Below, piece after piece: positions 37,127-44,640 of a DNA stretch of 64,000 bases (position 1 is the first letter of the stretch; the number at the start of each line of letters is the position of its first letter). Source of the DNA: Kiritimatiellia bacterium. Lineage in GTDB: Bacteria > Verrucomicrobiota > Kiritimatiellia > JAFGHX01. Below the pieces are notes generated by a model. It was not told the origin of the DNA and did no database searches. It saw only the letters and a list, made by a program, of their open reading frames with translations. Location: assembly GCA_016929905.1 (NCBI GenBank), contig JAFGHX010000433.1, positions 1 to 64,000 of the forward strand, written 5' to 3'. Both the position numbers and the translations under genes were made by a program.

Positions 37127-37438
37127 ATTTCACCATGCCACAGAGGCAAAATTGTCGCAGTTCAGATCAATTTTCCAAGATCAAACAGCAAGATTGTTAT
37201 AATTGCAAGCCAAAACCACCTATTTCCGGGCGGGGCCGGGCACTAAAGTAGAAAGCGTCCGAAGAGCCGGTGCGACCGCTGATGGGCGCGAGTTTACGCG
37301 AAGAGGTTGGCGTCTCGTCACGCGGGTTCGGGGGATACCCGGGCATTTCGGGCAAAGTGTCGTGCAGGGGCCCGAGAGCGGCGCAGCCGTCCCACAGGGG
37401 GGCGGGCGGCGTTCGGGCGGAACGTGAAGGAGAGCGAG
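37127..37438. promoter_or_regulatory. Divergent control region between the AraC regulator and the C1 operon
   Basis: The first 85 bases are AT-rich against the GC-rich background and contain TATAAT at 37198-37203 (plus strand) framed by a direct repeat GCAAG (37188-37192 and 37205-37209); no good -35 was found. The remaining 220 bases would be a long leader; I looked for a cobalamin riboswitch and did not see one. A hairpin-prone GGGGGATACCCGGGC stretch lies near 37330-37345. Confidence 0.5.
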
Positions 37439-38071
37439 ATGAGCGTGCTGGATGAGATGTCGGAGAATCTGATCAAGGGCAAAGCGAACGACGTGAAGGC
37501 GTTGGTGCAGAAGGCGCTGGACGAGGGCCAGGCGCCGGCGGACATTTTGAACAAGGGTCTGCTGGCGGGGATGAGCGTGGTGGGCGCGCGTTTCAAGAAG
37601 AACGAGGTCTACGTACCGGAGGTGTTGATTGCGGCTCGCGCGATGAAGGCGGGGATGGAAGTCTTGAAGCCGCTGCTGGCGAGTGCGGGCGTGGAGCCGG
37701 TGGGCAAGGTGGTGCTGGGCACGGTGAAGGGCGACCTGCACGACATCGGGAAGAACCTGGTGGGCATGATGCTGGAGGGTGCGGGCTTCCAGGTGATCGA
37801 CGTCGGGATCGACGCGGACGCGCAGAAGTTCGTGGACCAGGCGCGCGAGACGGGCGCGACGCTGATCGGCGCCTCGGCGCTGCTGACGACGACGATGACG
37901 AACATGAAAGAGGTCGTCGAGACGCTGAAGAAGTCGGATCTGGCCGGGAAGGTGAAGATCATGATCGGCGGCGCGCCGGTGACGCAGGCGTTTTGCGAGG
38001 AGATCGGGGCCGACGGGTACGCGCCTGACGCGGCGTCGGCGGCGGACAAAGCGAAAGAACTGGCGGGTTGA
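37439..38071 (+). CDS. Corrinoid-binding methyltransferase protein (MtaC/MtbC-like)
   Basis: A 210-residue methyl carrier. An N-terminal helical cap domain (1-85) precedes the B12-binding Rossmann domain with the cobalt-ligand motif GDLHDIGKNLV near residues 103-113 (Asp-x-His-x-x-Gly). It accepts a methyl group on Co(I) and passes it to a partner methyltransferase. Start: AAGGAG before the ATG at 37439. The next gene, two bases downstream, encodes a pterin-dependent methyltransferase, so the pair probably connects methyl-THF and a corrinoid. No substrate-specific MtxB enzyme is nearby. Confidence 0.93.
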   Translation: MSVLDEMSENLIKGKANDVKALVQKALDEGQAPADILNKGLLAGMSVVGARFKKNEVYVPEVLIAARAMKAGMEVLKPLLASAGVEPVGKVVLGTVKGDLHDIGKNLVGMMLEGAGFQVIDVGIDADAQKFVDQARETGATLIGASALLTTTMTNMKEVVETLKKSDLAGKVKIMIGGAPVTQAFCEEIGADGYAPDAASAADKAKELAG

Positions 38072-38072
38072 G

Positions 38073-39098
38073 ATGCCGGACACGCGACTAGCGATCATAC
38101 CGATCGGCGAGAACATCCACTGCACGCGCGTCCACAAGCGCGGCGGCAAGTACGCGATCGCGCGCGAGGACGGGTCCGGCGTGATCGCGTACGACGCCGC
38201 GGGCGAGCGGCGTTTCCTGCCGATCCCGCGCGCGTTCATCGACTGCGCGGACTGGGAGAACGGGAAAGTGCGGCATTGCGCGGTGGCGATCTGGCAGGGG
38301 CTGAACGGCGCCGAGGCGGAGCGCGCGGCGGGGGCGGACTACATCGCGAGCCTGGCACGGGCGCAGGAGGCGGCGGAGGCGCAGTATCTGGACGTAAACG
38401 TGGACGAGTTCAGCACCGACGACGCGGAGAAGGCGGCGGCGATGACGTGGGCCGTGGCGGTGGTGCAGCGGGCGAGCACGCTGCCGGTGAGCGTGGATTC
38501 GTCGAACACGGCGATCCTGCGCGCGGGGCTGGAAGCCTGCGACCGGGGCCGGGCCAAGCCGATGGTGAATTCGGTATCGCTCGAGCGCGCGGCGGCGATC
38601 CCGCTGGCGGCCGAGTTCGGCGCGGTGGTGATCGCCTCGGCGGCGGGGGAGAGCGGGCTGCCTTCGACGACCGAGGGGCGGCTGGCCAACCTGGCGGCGC
38701 TGATGCCGATGCTGAAGGAGGCGGGTTTCGAGGCGGATTCCATCCACGTGGACCCGCTGGTATTCCCGATCGCGACCGACTCGGCCAACGGCAAGGCGCT
38801 GCTGGAGGCGGTGACGGCGGTGCGCGAGACGTACGGTGCGACGCTGCACGTGGGCGGCGGGCTGAGCAACGTATCGTTCGGCATGCCGAACCGCAAGCTG
38901 ATCAATCAGGTGTTCGCCTATCTGGCCGTCGAGGCCGGCGCCGACAGCGGCATCGTGGACCCGCTCCAGGTCAATTCGCAGCGGCTTCGCGAACTGGACA
39001 CGGGCTCCGAGTCGTTCGCCCTGGCCAAGGCGCTGCTGCTGGGCGAGGACGAATTCGGCATGAACTTCATCATGGCCAGCCGCGAAGGGCGGATCTAG
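38073..39098 (+). CDS. Methyltetrahydrofolate:corrinoid methyltransferase (pterin-binding family)
   Basis: A 341-residue TIM-barrel protein of the dihydropteroate synthase/MeTr superfamily. It opens with IPIGENIHCTR, a signature of the methyltransferase subfamily, then QYLDVNVDE, PVSVDSSN and KPMVNSVS, which line the pterin pocket. It should transfer methyl between tetrahydrofolate and the corrinoid protein just upstream, in the manner of MtgA or AcsE. It is longer than AcsE (about 262), with an N-terminal extension of about 70 residues. Direction of transfer cannot be told from sequence. Confidence 0.85.
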   Translation: MPDTRLAIIPIGENIHCTRVHKRGGKYAIAREDGSGVIAYDAAGERRFLPIPRAFIDCADWENGKVRHCAVAIWQGLNGAEAERAAGADYIASLARAQEAAEAQYLDVNVDEFSTDDAEKAAAMTWAVAVVQRASTLPVSVDSSNTAILRAGLEACDRGRAKPMVNSVSLERAAAIPLAAEFGAVVIASAAGESGLPSTTEGRLANLAALMPMLKEAGFEADSIHVDPLVFPIATDSANGKALLEAVTAVRETYGATLHVGGGLSNVSFGMPNRKLINQVFAYLAVEAGADSGIVDPLQVNSQRLRELDTGSESFALAKALLLGEDEFGMNFIMASREGRI

Positions 39099-39102
39099 GA
39101 TA

Positions 39103-39240
39103 TTGACGATTGACGATTGGCGATCGACCATCGGCGATCGGCCATCGACCATCGGCGATCGACCATCGGCGATCGACCATCGACCATTTTGGGGTACTCG
39201 GGTGCAATCCTCAATCGTCAATCGTCAATCGTCAATCGTG
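39103..39240. repeat. ATTGACGATTG / CGACCATCGG array running into a coding start
   Basis: Units of ATTGACG, then CGATCGGCCATCGACCATCG-type units, then TCAATCG units fill the space between the methyltransferase stop and the PanE-like gene, the last ones inside its reading frame. No other feature in the gap. Confidence 0.88.
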
Positions 39241-40146
39241 GTGGTGGGCCCCGGGGCGATGGGTTGCCTGTTCGCCGGGCTGCTGGCCGAGGCCGGGCAT
39301 GAGGTGTGGGTGCTGGACCGGGACGCGGAGCGGGCGGCGCGGCTGGGTTCGCGCGGGCTCGAGCTGGAGGGCGTGGGCGGCCGGCGTACGGTCCGTGTTC
39401 GGGCGACGGCGGACCCGGGCGCGCTGCCGTCGCCGGGCGTCTTGTTCCTTTTCGTGAAATCGTACGACACCGCGCGCGCGACGGAATCGGTCCGCGGGCT
39501 GGCGGGGGCGGGGCCGACGTTTGTGTCCTTGCAAAACGGGATGGGGAATGCTAAACAGATGGCCCGCTTTGTCGCATCGTCGCAGATTGTGGCGGGCATC
39601 ACCGGTCACGGCGCGACGGCGCTCGGCGAAGGGCGGGTCCGGCATGCGGGGGCGGGGCGTACGCTGGTGGGCGCGATTGAGCCCGCGGGCGCGGCCCGTG
39701 CGGGGCGCGTGGCGGCGCTCTTGAGTGCGGCGGGCGTGGCGACGGAGGTCGTGCGGGATCTGCGCGGCGCGCTTTGGAGCAAGCTGGTCGTCAACGCGGC
39801 GATCAACCCGGTAACGGCCGTTGCGGGCGTGCCGAACGGGGCGCTGCTCGAAGACCCGGCGTTAAGACAGCAGATGCACGCGGCGGCCGCGGAGGCGGCC
39901 GGTGTCGCAAGGGCTCTGGGGATTCGTCTTTTGTACGACGACGAGAGGGAGGAGGCGGACGCGGTCTGCCGCCGGACGGCGGGCAATCTCTCATCGATGC
40001 TGCAGGATGTGCGGCGGGGGACGCGCACGGAGATCGAGGCGATCACCGGCGCGATCGTGAGGGAAGCGGAGGCGGCGGGCGTGGACGTGCCGACCAACAG
40101 GATGCTGCTGGAACGAGTGCGGAGGATGGGAGGGGTGGCGCGATGA
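39202..40146 (+). CDS. Ketopantoate reductase family protein (PanE-like)
   Basis: About 314 residues; NADPH-dependent 2-ketoacid reductase fold. The nucleotide site is VVVGPGAMGCLFAGLLAEAG; KSYDT, LQNGMGN and SKLVVNAAINPVTAV are PanE signatures, the last containing the catalytic Lys. The start is uncertain: a GTG at 39202 with a weak GGGG upstream gives a full first beta strand, whereas the GTG at 39238 would lose part of it. Residues 2-13 are translated from TCAATCG repeats. The 3' end overlaps the formate-THF ligase ATG. A role in pantothenate synthesis or in reducing another 2-ketoacid is possible; its place in a C1 operon is unexplained. Confidence 0.82.
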   Translation: MQSSIVNRQSSIVVVGPGAMGCLFAGLLAEAGHEVWVLDRDAERAARLGSRGLELEGVGGRRTVRVRATADPGALPSPGVLFLFVKSYDTARATESVRGLAGAGPTFVSLQNGMGNAKQMARFVASSQIVAGITGHGATALGEGRVRHAGAGRTLVGAIEPAGAARAGRVAALLSAAGVATEVVRDLRGALWSKLVVNAAINPVTAVAGVPNGALLEDPALRQQMHAAAAEAAGVARALGIRLLYDDEREEADAVCRRTAGNLSSMLQDVRRGTRTEIEAITGAIVREAEAAGVDVPTNRMLLERVRRMGGVAR

Positions 40147-41906
40147 AGCTGGATCCGACGAAGATGAAGGATTGGCAGATTGCCGAGGCGGCGGAAGCGG
40201 ACATGAAACCGTTCGTGTCGCTGGCGAAGGAGATGGGGCTGGAAGAAGACGAACTGATCCCGATGGGCAAGCAGCTGGGCAAGGTGGATTTCATCAAGGC
40301 GATGGCGCGCCTGCGCGGCAGGCCGCAGGGCAAGTACATTGACGTGACGGCGATCACCCCCACCCCGCTCGGCGAGGGCAAGACGACGACGTCGATGGGT
40401 CTGATCGAGGGGCTGGGCAAGATCAAGAAGAACGTGGTGGGTGCCATCCGGCAGCCGAGCGGCGGCCCCACGTTCAACATCAAGGGCTCGGCGGCGGGCG
40501 GCGGCCTGGCCCAGACAATTCCGTTGACGGCGTTTTCGATCCGGCTGACGGGCGACATCGACTCCATCACCAACGCGCACAACCTGGCGATGGTCGCGGT
40601 GACCTCGCGTCTGCAGCACGAGGCGAACTACAGCGACGAATCGCTGGCGAAGCGCGGGCTGAAGCGGCTGGACATCGATCCGAGCCGCGTGGAGATGAAA
40701 TGGGCGATGGACTTCTGCGCGCAGGCGCTGCGCAACATCACGATCGGCAAGGGCGGGAAGATGGACGGGTTCGAGATGGAATCCGGGTTCCAGATCACCG
40801 TTTCGAGCGAGATCATGGCGATCCTCGCCGTGGCGAAGGACCTGAAGGACATGCGGGCGCGCATGGCGCGGATCGTGGTGGCCTACGACAAGAAGGGCAA
40901 CGAGGTCACGGCCGCCGATCTGGACGTGGACGGCGCGATGACCGCGTGGATGACGGATGCGATCAACCCGAACCTGCTGCAGACGGTCGAGGGCCAGCCG
41001 GTTTTCGTGCACGCGGGGCCGTTCGCGAACATCGCGATCGGGCAGAGCTCGATCATCGCCGACGAGCTGGGCACCCGGCTGGGCGACTACCACGTGACGG
41101 AGAGCGGGTTCGGGGCGGACATCGGGTTCGAAAAGTTCTGGAACCTGAAGTGCCGTTTCTCCGGGCTGGTCCCGAACGCGGTGGTGCTGGTGGCGACGAT
41201 CCGCGCGCTGAAGATGCACGGCGGCGGCCCGACGGTGAAACCCGGCCTGCCGCTGGACGCGGTCTATACGAAAGAGAACCTGGCGCTGCTCGAGAAGGGC
41301 TGCGAGAACCTGGTGGCGCACATCGAAACGATCAAGAAGGCGGGCGTGCGGCCGGTGGTGTGCATCAACAGCTTCTACACCGACACGAAGGCCGAGATCG
41401 CGTTCGTGCGGAAAGTGGCGGAAGCCAACGGCGCGCTCTGCGCGCTGAGCGAGCACTGGCTCAAGGGCGGCGACGGCGCGATCGAGCTGGCCGAGGCGGT
41501 CGTGAGCGCCTGCAACGAGAAGAACCAGTTCCGCTTCCTCTACGAGCTGGACATGCCGCTGGGCAAGCGGATCGAGACGATCGCCCGGGAAGTCTACGGC
41601 GCGGACGGCGTGACGTACAGCGACACGGCGGCGAAGAAGCTGAAGCAGTACGAGGCGGACCCGGACGCGGCGAAGCTCGGCACGTGCATGGTGAAGACGC
41701 ACCTGAGCCTGTCGCACGACCCGGACATCAAGGGCCGGCCCAAGGGGTGGGATCTGCCGATCAGCGACATCCTCGTCTACAAGGGCGCAGGCTTCCTGGT
41801 GCCGGTGGCGGGCGCGATCAAACTGATGCCCGGCACGTGTTCGGATCCCGCCTTCCGCCGCATCGACGTGGACGTGCGGACGGGGAAAGTCCAAGGGCTA
41901 TTCTAG
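40143..41906 (+). CDS. fhs: Formate--tetrahydrofolate ligase
   Basis: A 587-residue enzyme that makes 10-formyl-THF from formate, ATP and THF, the entry of formate into the methyl branch of the Wood-Ljungdahl pathway. The P-loop TPTPLGEGKTT is at residues 72-82, followed by the folate-site QPSGGPTFNIKGSAAGGG and the C-terminal VPVAGAIKLMPGTCSDPAF. Slightly longer than the clostridial enzyme (about 557) owing to an N-terminal extension. Start by ATGA overlap with the upstream gene. Confidence 0.97.
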   Translation: MKLDPTKMKDWQIAEAAEADMKPFVSLAKEMGLEEDELIPMGKQLGKVDFIKAMARLRGRPQGKYIDVTAITPTPLGEGKTTTSMGLIEGLGKIKKNVVGAIRQPSGGPTFNIKGSAAGGGLAQTIPLTAFSIRLTGDIDSITNAHNLAMVAVTSRLQHEANYSDESLAKRGLKRLDIDPSRVEMKWAMDFCAQALRNITIGKGGKMDGFEMESGFQITVSSEIMAILAVAKDLKDMRARMARIVVAYDKKGNEVTAADLDVDGAMTAWMTDAINPNLLQTVEGQPVFVHAGPFANIAIGQSSIIADELGTRLGDYHVTESGFGADIGFEKFWNLKCRFSGLVPNAVVLVATIRALKMHGGGPTVKPGLPLDAVYTKENLALLEKGCENLVAHIETIKKAGVRPVVCINSFYTDTKAEIAFVRKVAEANGALCALSEHWLKGGDGAIELAEAVVSACNEKNQFRFLYELDMPLGKRIETIAREVYGADGVTYSDTAAKKLKQYEADPDAAKLGTCMVKTHLSLSHDPDIKGRPKGWDLPISDILVYKGAGFLVPVAGAIKLMPGTCSDPAFRRIDVDVRTGKVQGLF

Positions 41907-41907
41907 G

Positions 41908-42092
41908 GTGGAAGGGTGGAAGGTTGGAAGGGTGGAAGGTTGGAAGGGTGGAAGGTTGGAAGGGTGGAAGGGTGGAAGGGTGGAAGGGTGGAAGGGTGGA
42001 AGATGCTGCATGATGGCATTCTTCCATTCTTCCACACTTCCATTCTTCCACACTTCCATTCTTCCATTCTTCCATTCTTGCATTCTTCCACG
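41908..42092. repeat. Facing arrays of GGTGGAAG and CTTCCATT
   Basis: About ten 8-9 base units of GGTGGAAG(G) at 41908-42003 are followed, 20 bases later, by about eight units of complementary sense (CATTCTTCCA/CACTTCCA) at 42022-42092. The two arrays can pair in many registers, giving a large hairpin between fhs and folD. Confidence 0.9.
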
Positions 42093-42152
42093 CTTGCGTG
42101 CTTCGGCTTCGCATGGTGACAGACGAGTTGCAGACAGCAGGACGGAGGCGAT

Positions 42153-43055
42153 ATGGCAGCGAAAATCATCGACGGCAAGCAGGTGGCCGAGGCGATCCGG
42201 GAAGAGCTGAAAGCGGAGACGGCGAAGCTGATCAAGGAAAAGGGGGTAACGCCCGGGCTGGTGACGATTCTGGTGGGCGAGAATCCCGCGTCCGTCAGCT
42301 ACGTGACGGCGAAGCAGAAGGCCTCCAAGGAGCTGGGGTTCCACTCGGTGCAGGACAGCCAACCGGCGGACATCCGCGAGGCGGACCTGCTGGCGCTGGT
42401 GGACGGGTACAACAAGGATCCCAAGATTCACGGCATTCTGGTGCAGCTGCCGCTGCCCAAGCACATCAACGAGAGCAAGGTGCTGTACGCGATCGACCCG
42501 GACAAGGACGTCGACGGGTTTCACCCGGTGAACATCGGCCGGCTCATGATCGGCAAGGCCAAATTCCTGCCCTGTACGCCGGCGGGAATCCAGCAGCTGC
42601 TGATCCGCTCCGGCGCGACGATCGAGGGAGCCGAGGTTGTCGTCGTCGGCCGAAGCAACATCGTGGGCAAGCCGATTGCGAACATGCTGCTGCAGAAGCA
42701 GGACGGCGCCAACGCGACGGTGACGGTTTGCCATACCCGGACCAAGGACATGGCCAGCCACACGCGCCGGGCGGACATCCTGATCGTGGCCGCGGGCAAG
42801 CCCAACGCCGTGACGGCGGACATGGTGAAGGAAGGCGCCGTGGTCATCGACGTCGGCGTCAACCGGGTGGGTGAGAAAGAGAGCACGAAGACGCCGGGCA
42901 AGATGGTGGCCATCCTGAAGGGCGATGTGGATTTCGACGGGGTGAAGGAGAAGGCGGGCGCCATCACGCCGGTTCCCGGCGGCGTCGGGCCGATGACGAT
43001 CACGATGCTGATGCAGAACACGCTGGCGAGCGCGAAGATCGCCAGTGAAAGGTAG
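42153..43055 (+). CDS. folD: Methylene-THF dehydrogenase / methenyl-THF cyclohydrolase
   Basis: A 300-residue bifunctional enzyme that converts 10-formyl-THF to methylene-THF with NADP(H). The catalytic lysine is in YVTAKQKASKELG, the folate-site Asp in IDPDKDVDGFHPVN, and the NADP site is VVVGRSNIVGKP. Start set by GGAGG four bases before the ATG. Second enzyme of the methyl branch in this cluster. Confidence 0.97.
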   Translation: MAAKIIDGKQVAEAIREELKAETAKLIKEKGVTPGLVTILVGENPASVSYVTAKQKASKELGFHSVQDSQPADIREADLLALVDGYNKDPKIHGILVQLPLPKHINESKVLYAIDPDKDVDGFHPVNIGRLMIGKAKFLPCTPAGIQQLLIRSGATIEGAEVVVVGRSNIVGKPIANMLLQKQDGANATVTVCHTRTKDMASHTRRADILIVAAGKPNAVTADMVKEGAVVIDVGVNRVGEKESTKTPGKMVAILKGDVDFDGVKEKAGAITPVPGGVGPMTITMLMQNTLASAKIASER

Positions 43056-43071
43056 TGTCGTCTCCCAGAGA

Positions 43072-43262
43072 TTCGTCAACCGTAGTCCTCGTCCGTAATC
43101 GTACACCGATCCGGAGGGCATCGGTTGACGATTACGCGCGACGATTACGGTCTACGATGAGAGGGACTCTGGACAGGCCGGGCGAGGAAAGGGCGAACCC
43201 GGCGCGTGGAAAGTCAAGGAGGGCCACATAAGCTACCTCGTTGACGACAAACCATTGACCAT
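43072..43262. repeat. ATTACG / CGTAATCGT inverted repeats and ACCATTGACCATCA units
   Basis: In the gap between folD and the AICAR transformylase gene, CGTAGTCCTCGTCCGTAATCGT faces TTGACGATTACGCGCGACGATTACGG about 40 bases later (inverted CGTAATCGT/ACGATTACG). Short ACCATTGACCATCAACCATT repeats end just before the ribosome site. Confidence 0.7.
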
Positions 43263-43282
43263 CAACCATTCCGGAGGGACGC

Positions 43283-44536
43283 ATGGCGAAGGATTTCAAG
43301 AGCGCGTACAAGACGATCATGGACGACCATTTTCCGGCGAAGCTGGAGATCCGTTTCGTCGAGGAGTCCGGCGCGAAGCAGACGCTGGTCTACGAGAAGG
43401 TGTCCTGGGTGATCGACAATGTGGCGAAGGGCCTGCGCTACGGGGAGAACCCGGGCCAGGAGGCGGCGCTGTACAAGCTGGTGAACGGGAATCTGGTGCT
43501 GGGCGAGGTGACGAGCATCCAGCCGGGCCGGTATCTGGCGTCGGAGATGGAGTTGCTGCAATCGGGCAAGCATCCGGGCAAGACGAACATCACGGATGTG
43601 GACAACGCGCTGAACATCCTGCGCTACCTGACGGAGACGCCGTGCGCGGTGATTGTGAAGCACAACAATCCGTGCGGCGTGGCGAAAGGGGCGACGCTGG
43701 CCGAAGCGTACGACAGGGCGAACATGGCCGACCGGCTGGCGGCGTTCGGCGGGGCGATTGCCTTGAACGGCGAAGTGGACAAGGAGACGGCGGAGCTGAT
43801 CGTGCAGAACTACGCCGAGGTGGTCGCGGCGCCGGAATTCGCGCCGGGCGTGCTGGACCTGTTCGCGAAGAAGAAGAACCTGCGCGTGATGCGCGTGGCG
43901 AACGCGGCGCGGCTGAAGGAGTACGACGGGCAGCGGTTCGTGGACTTCAAGTCGCTGATCGACGGCGGCCTGATCGCGCAGTGGTCGTTCGTGCCGCTTG
44001 CGCGGAAGAAGGCGGATCTCGTGCCGGCCCACGCGACGTACAAGGGGCAGGCGTACACGATCAACCGGCTGCCGACCGAACGGGAATACGAGGATCTGCT
44101 GTTCGGCTGGCTGGTCGAAGCGGGCGTGACGAGCAATTCGGTCCTGTACGTGAAGGACGGGGTGACGGTCGGGATCGGAACGGGCGAGCAGGACCGGGTC
44201 GGCGTGGCGGAGATCGCGCGGGACAAGGCGTACCGCAAGCTGGCCGACCGGATCTGCTGGGAGACGCACAAGCAGCCGTACAACGTGCTGAAGGACGCGG
44301 ATGCGCGGGCGGAAATCGACAGGCAGGTGCAGGAACAGAAGGGCGGCCTGATCGGCTGCTGCATGGTATCGGACGCATTCTTCCCGTTCCGGGACGGGAT
44401 CGAGGTGGGCATCCGGGAAGGGGTAACGGCGGTGGTGCAGCCGGGCGGTTCGGATCGCGACTTCGAGAGCATCGAAGCGTGCAACGAGGCGGACGTGGCG
44501 ATGGTGTTCACGGGCCAGCGCAGTTTCAAGCACTAG
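43283..44536 (+). CDS. Stand-alone AICAR transformylase domain (PurH C-terminal type)
   Basis: A 417-residue protein equal to the formyltransferase half of PurH, which transfers the formyl group of 10-formyl-THF to AICAR. Signatures: LRYGENPGQEAALYK near the start, IVKHNNPCGVA with the catalytic Lys-His, and the C-terminal SDAFFPFRDGIEVGIREGVTAVVQPGGSDRD. The N-terminal IMP cyclohydrolase (MGS-like) domain is absent, so IMP ring closure must be done by another protein. It sits among 10-formyl-THF enzymes, which fits its cofactor. Start by GGAGG before the ATG. Confidence 0.9.
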   Translation: MAKDFKSAYKTIMDDHFPAKLEIRFVEESGAKQTLVYEKVSWVIDNVAKGLRYGENPGQEAALYKLVNGNLVLGEVTSIQPGRYLASEMELLQSGKHPGKTNITDVDNALNILRYLTETPCAVIVKHNNPCGVAKGATLAEAYDRANMADRLAAFGGAIALNGEVDKETAELIVQNYAEVVAAPEFAPGVLDLFAKKKNLRVMRVANAARLKEYDGQRFVDFKSLIDGGLIAQWSFVPLARKKADLVPAHATYKGQAYTINRLPTEREYEDLLFGWLVEAGVTSNSVLYVKDGVTVGIGTGEQDRVGVAEIARDKAYRKLADRICWETHKQPYNVLKDADARAEIDRQVQEQKGGLIGCCMVSDAFFPFRDGIEVGIREGVTAVVQPGGSDRDFESIEACNEADVAMVFTGQRSFKH

Positions 44537-44640
44537 CCGTTTGCCGTCACGCCCGCGGCGGCGCCCGATTCGACGCTTGACGCCCGCGCGCTTCCCGTAG
44601 GACAATAGGGGGAGACTGCCCCCAAGGCAGGAGCGGGACG

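Noticed and set aside
37204..37438. Cobalamin riboswitch before the corrinoid operon
   Set aside because: The conserved B12-box-like core was not found and the region shows no convincing multi-stem fold by eye.
37439..39098. Acetyl-CoA synthase corrinoid protein (AcsCD) and AcsE
   Set aside because: The corrinoid protein is the small MtaC/MtbC type without an AcsC Fe-S motif, and the methyltransferase is longer than AcsE; CODH/ACS genes are not visible here.
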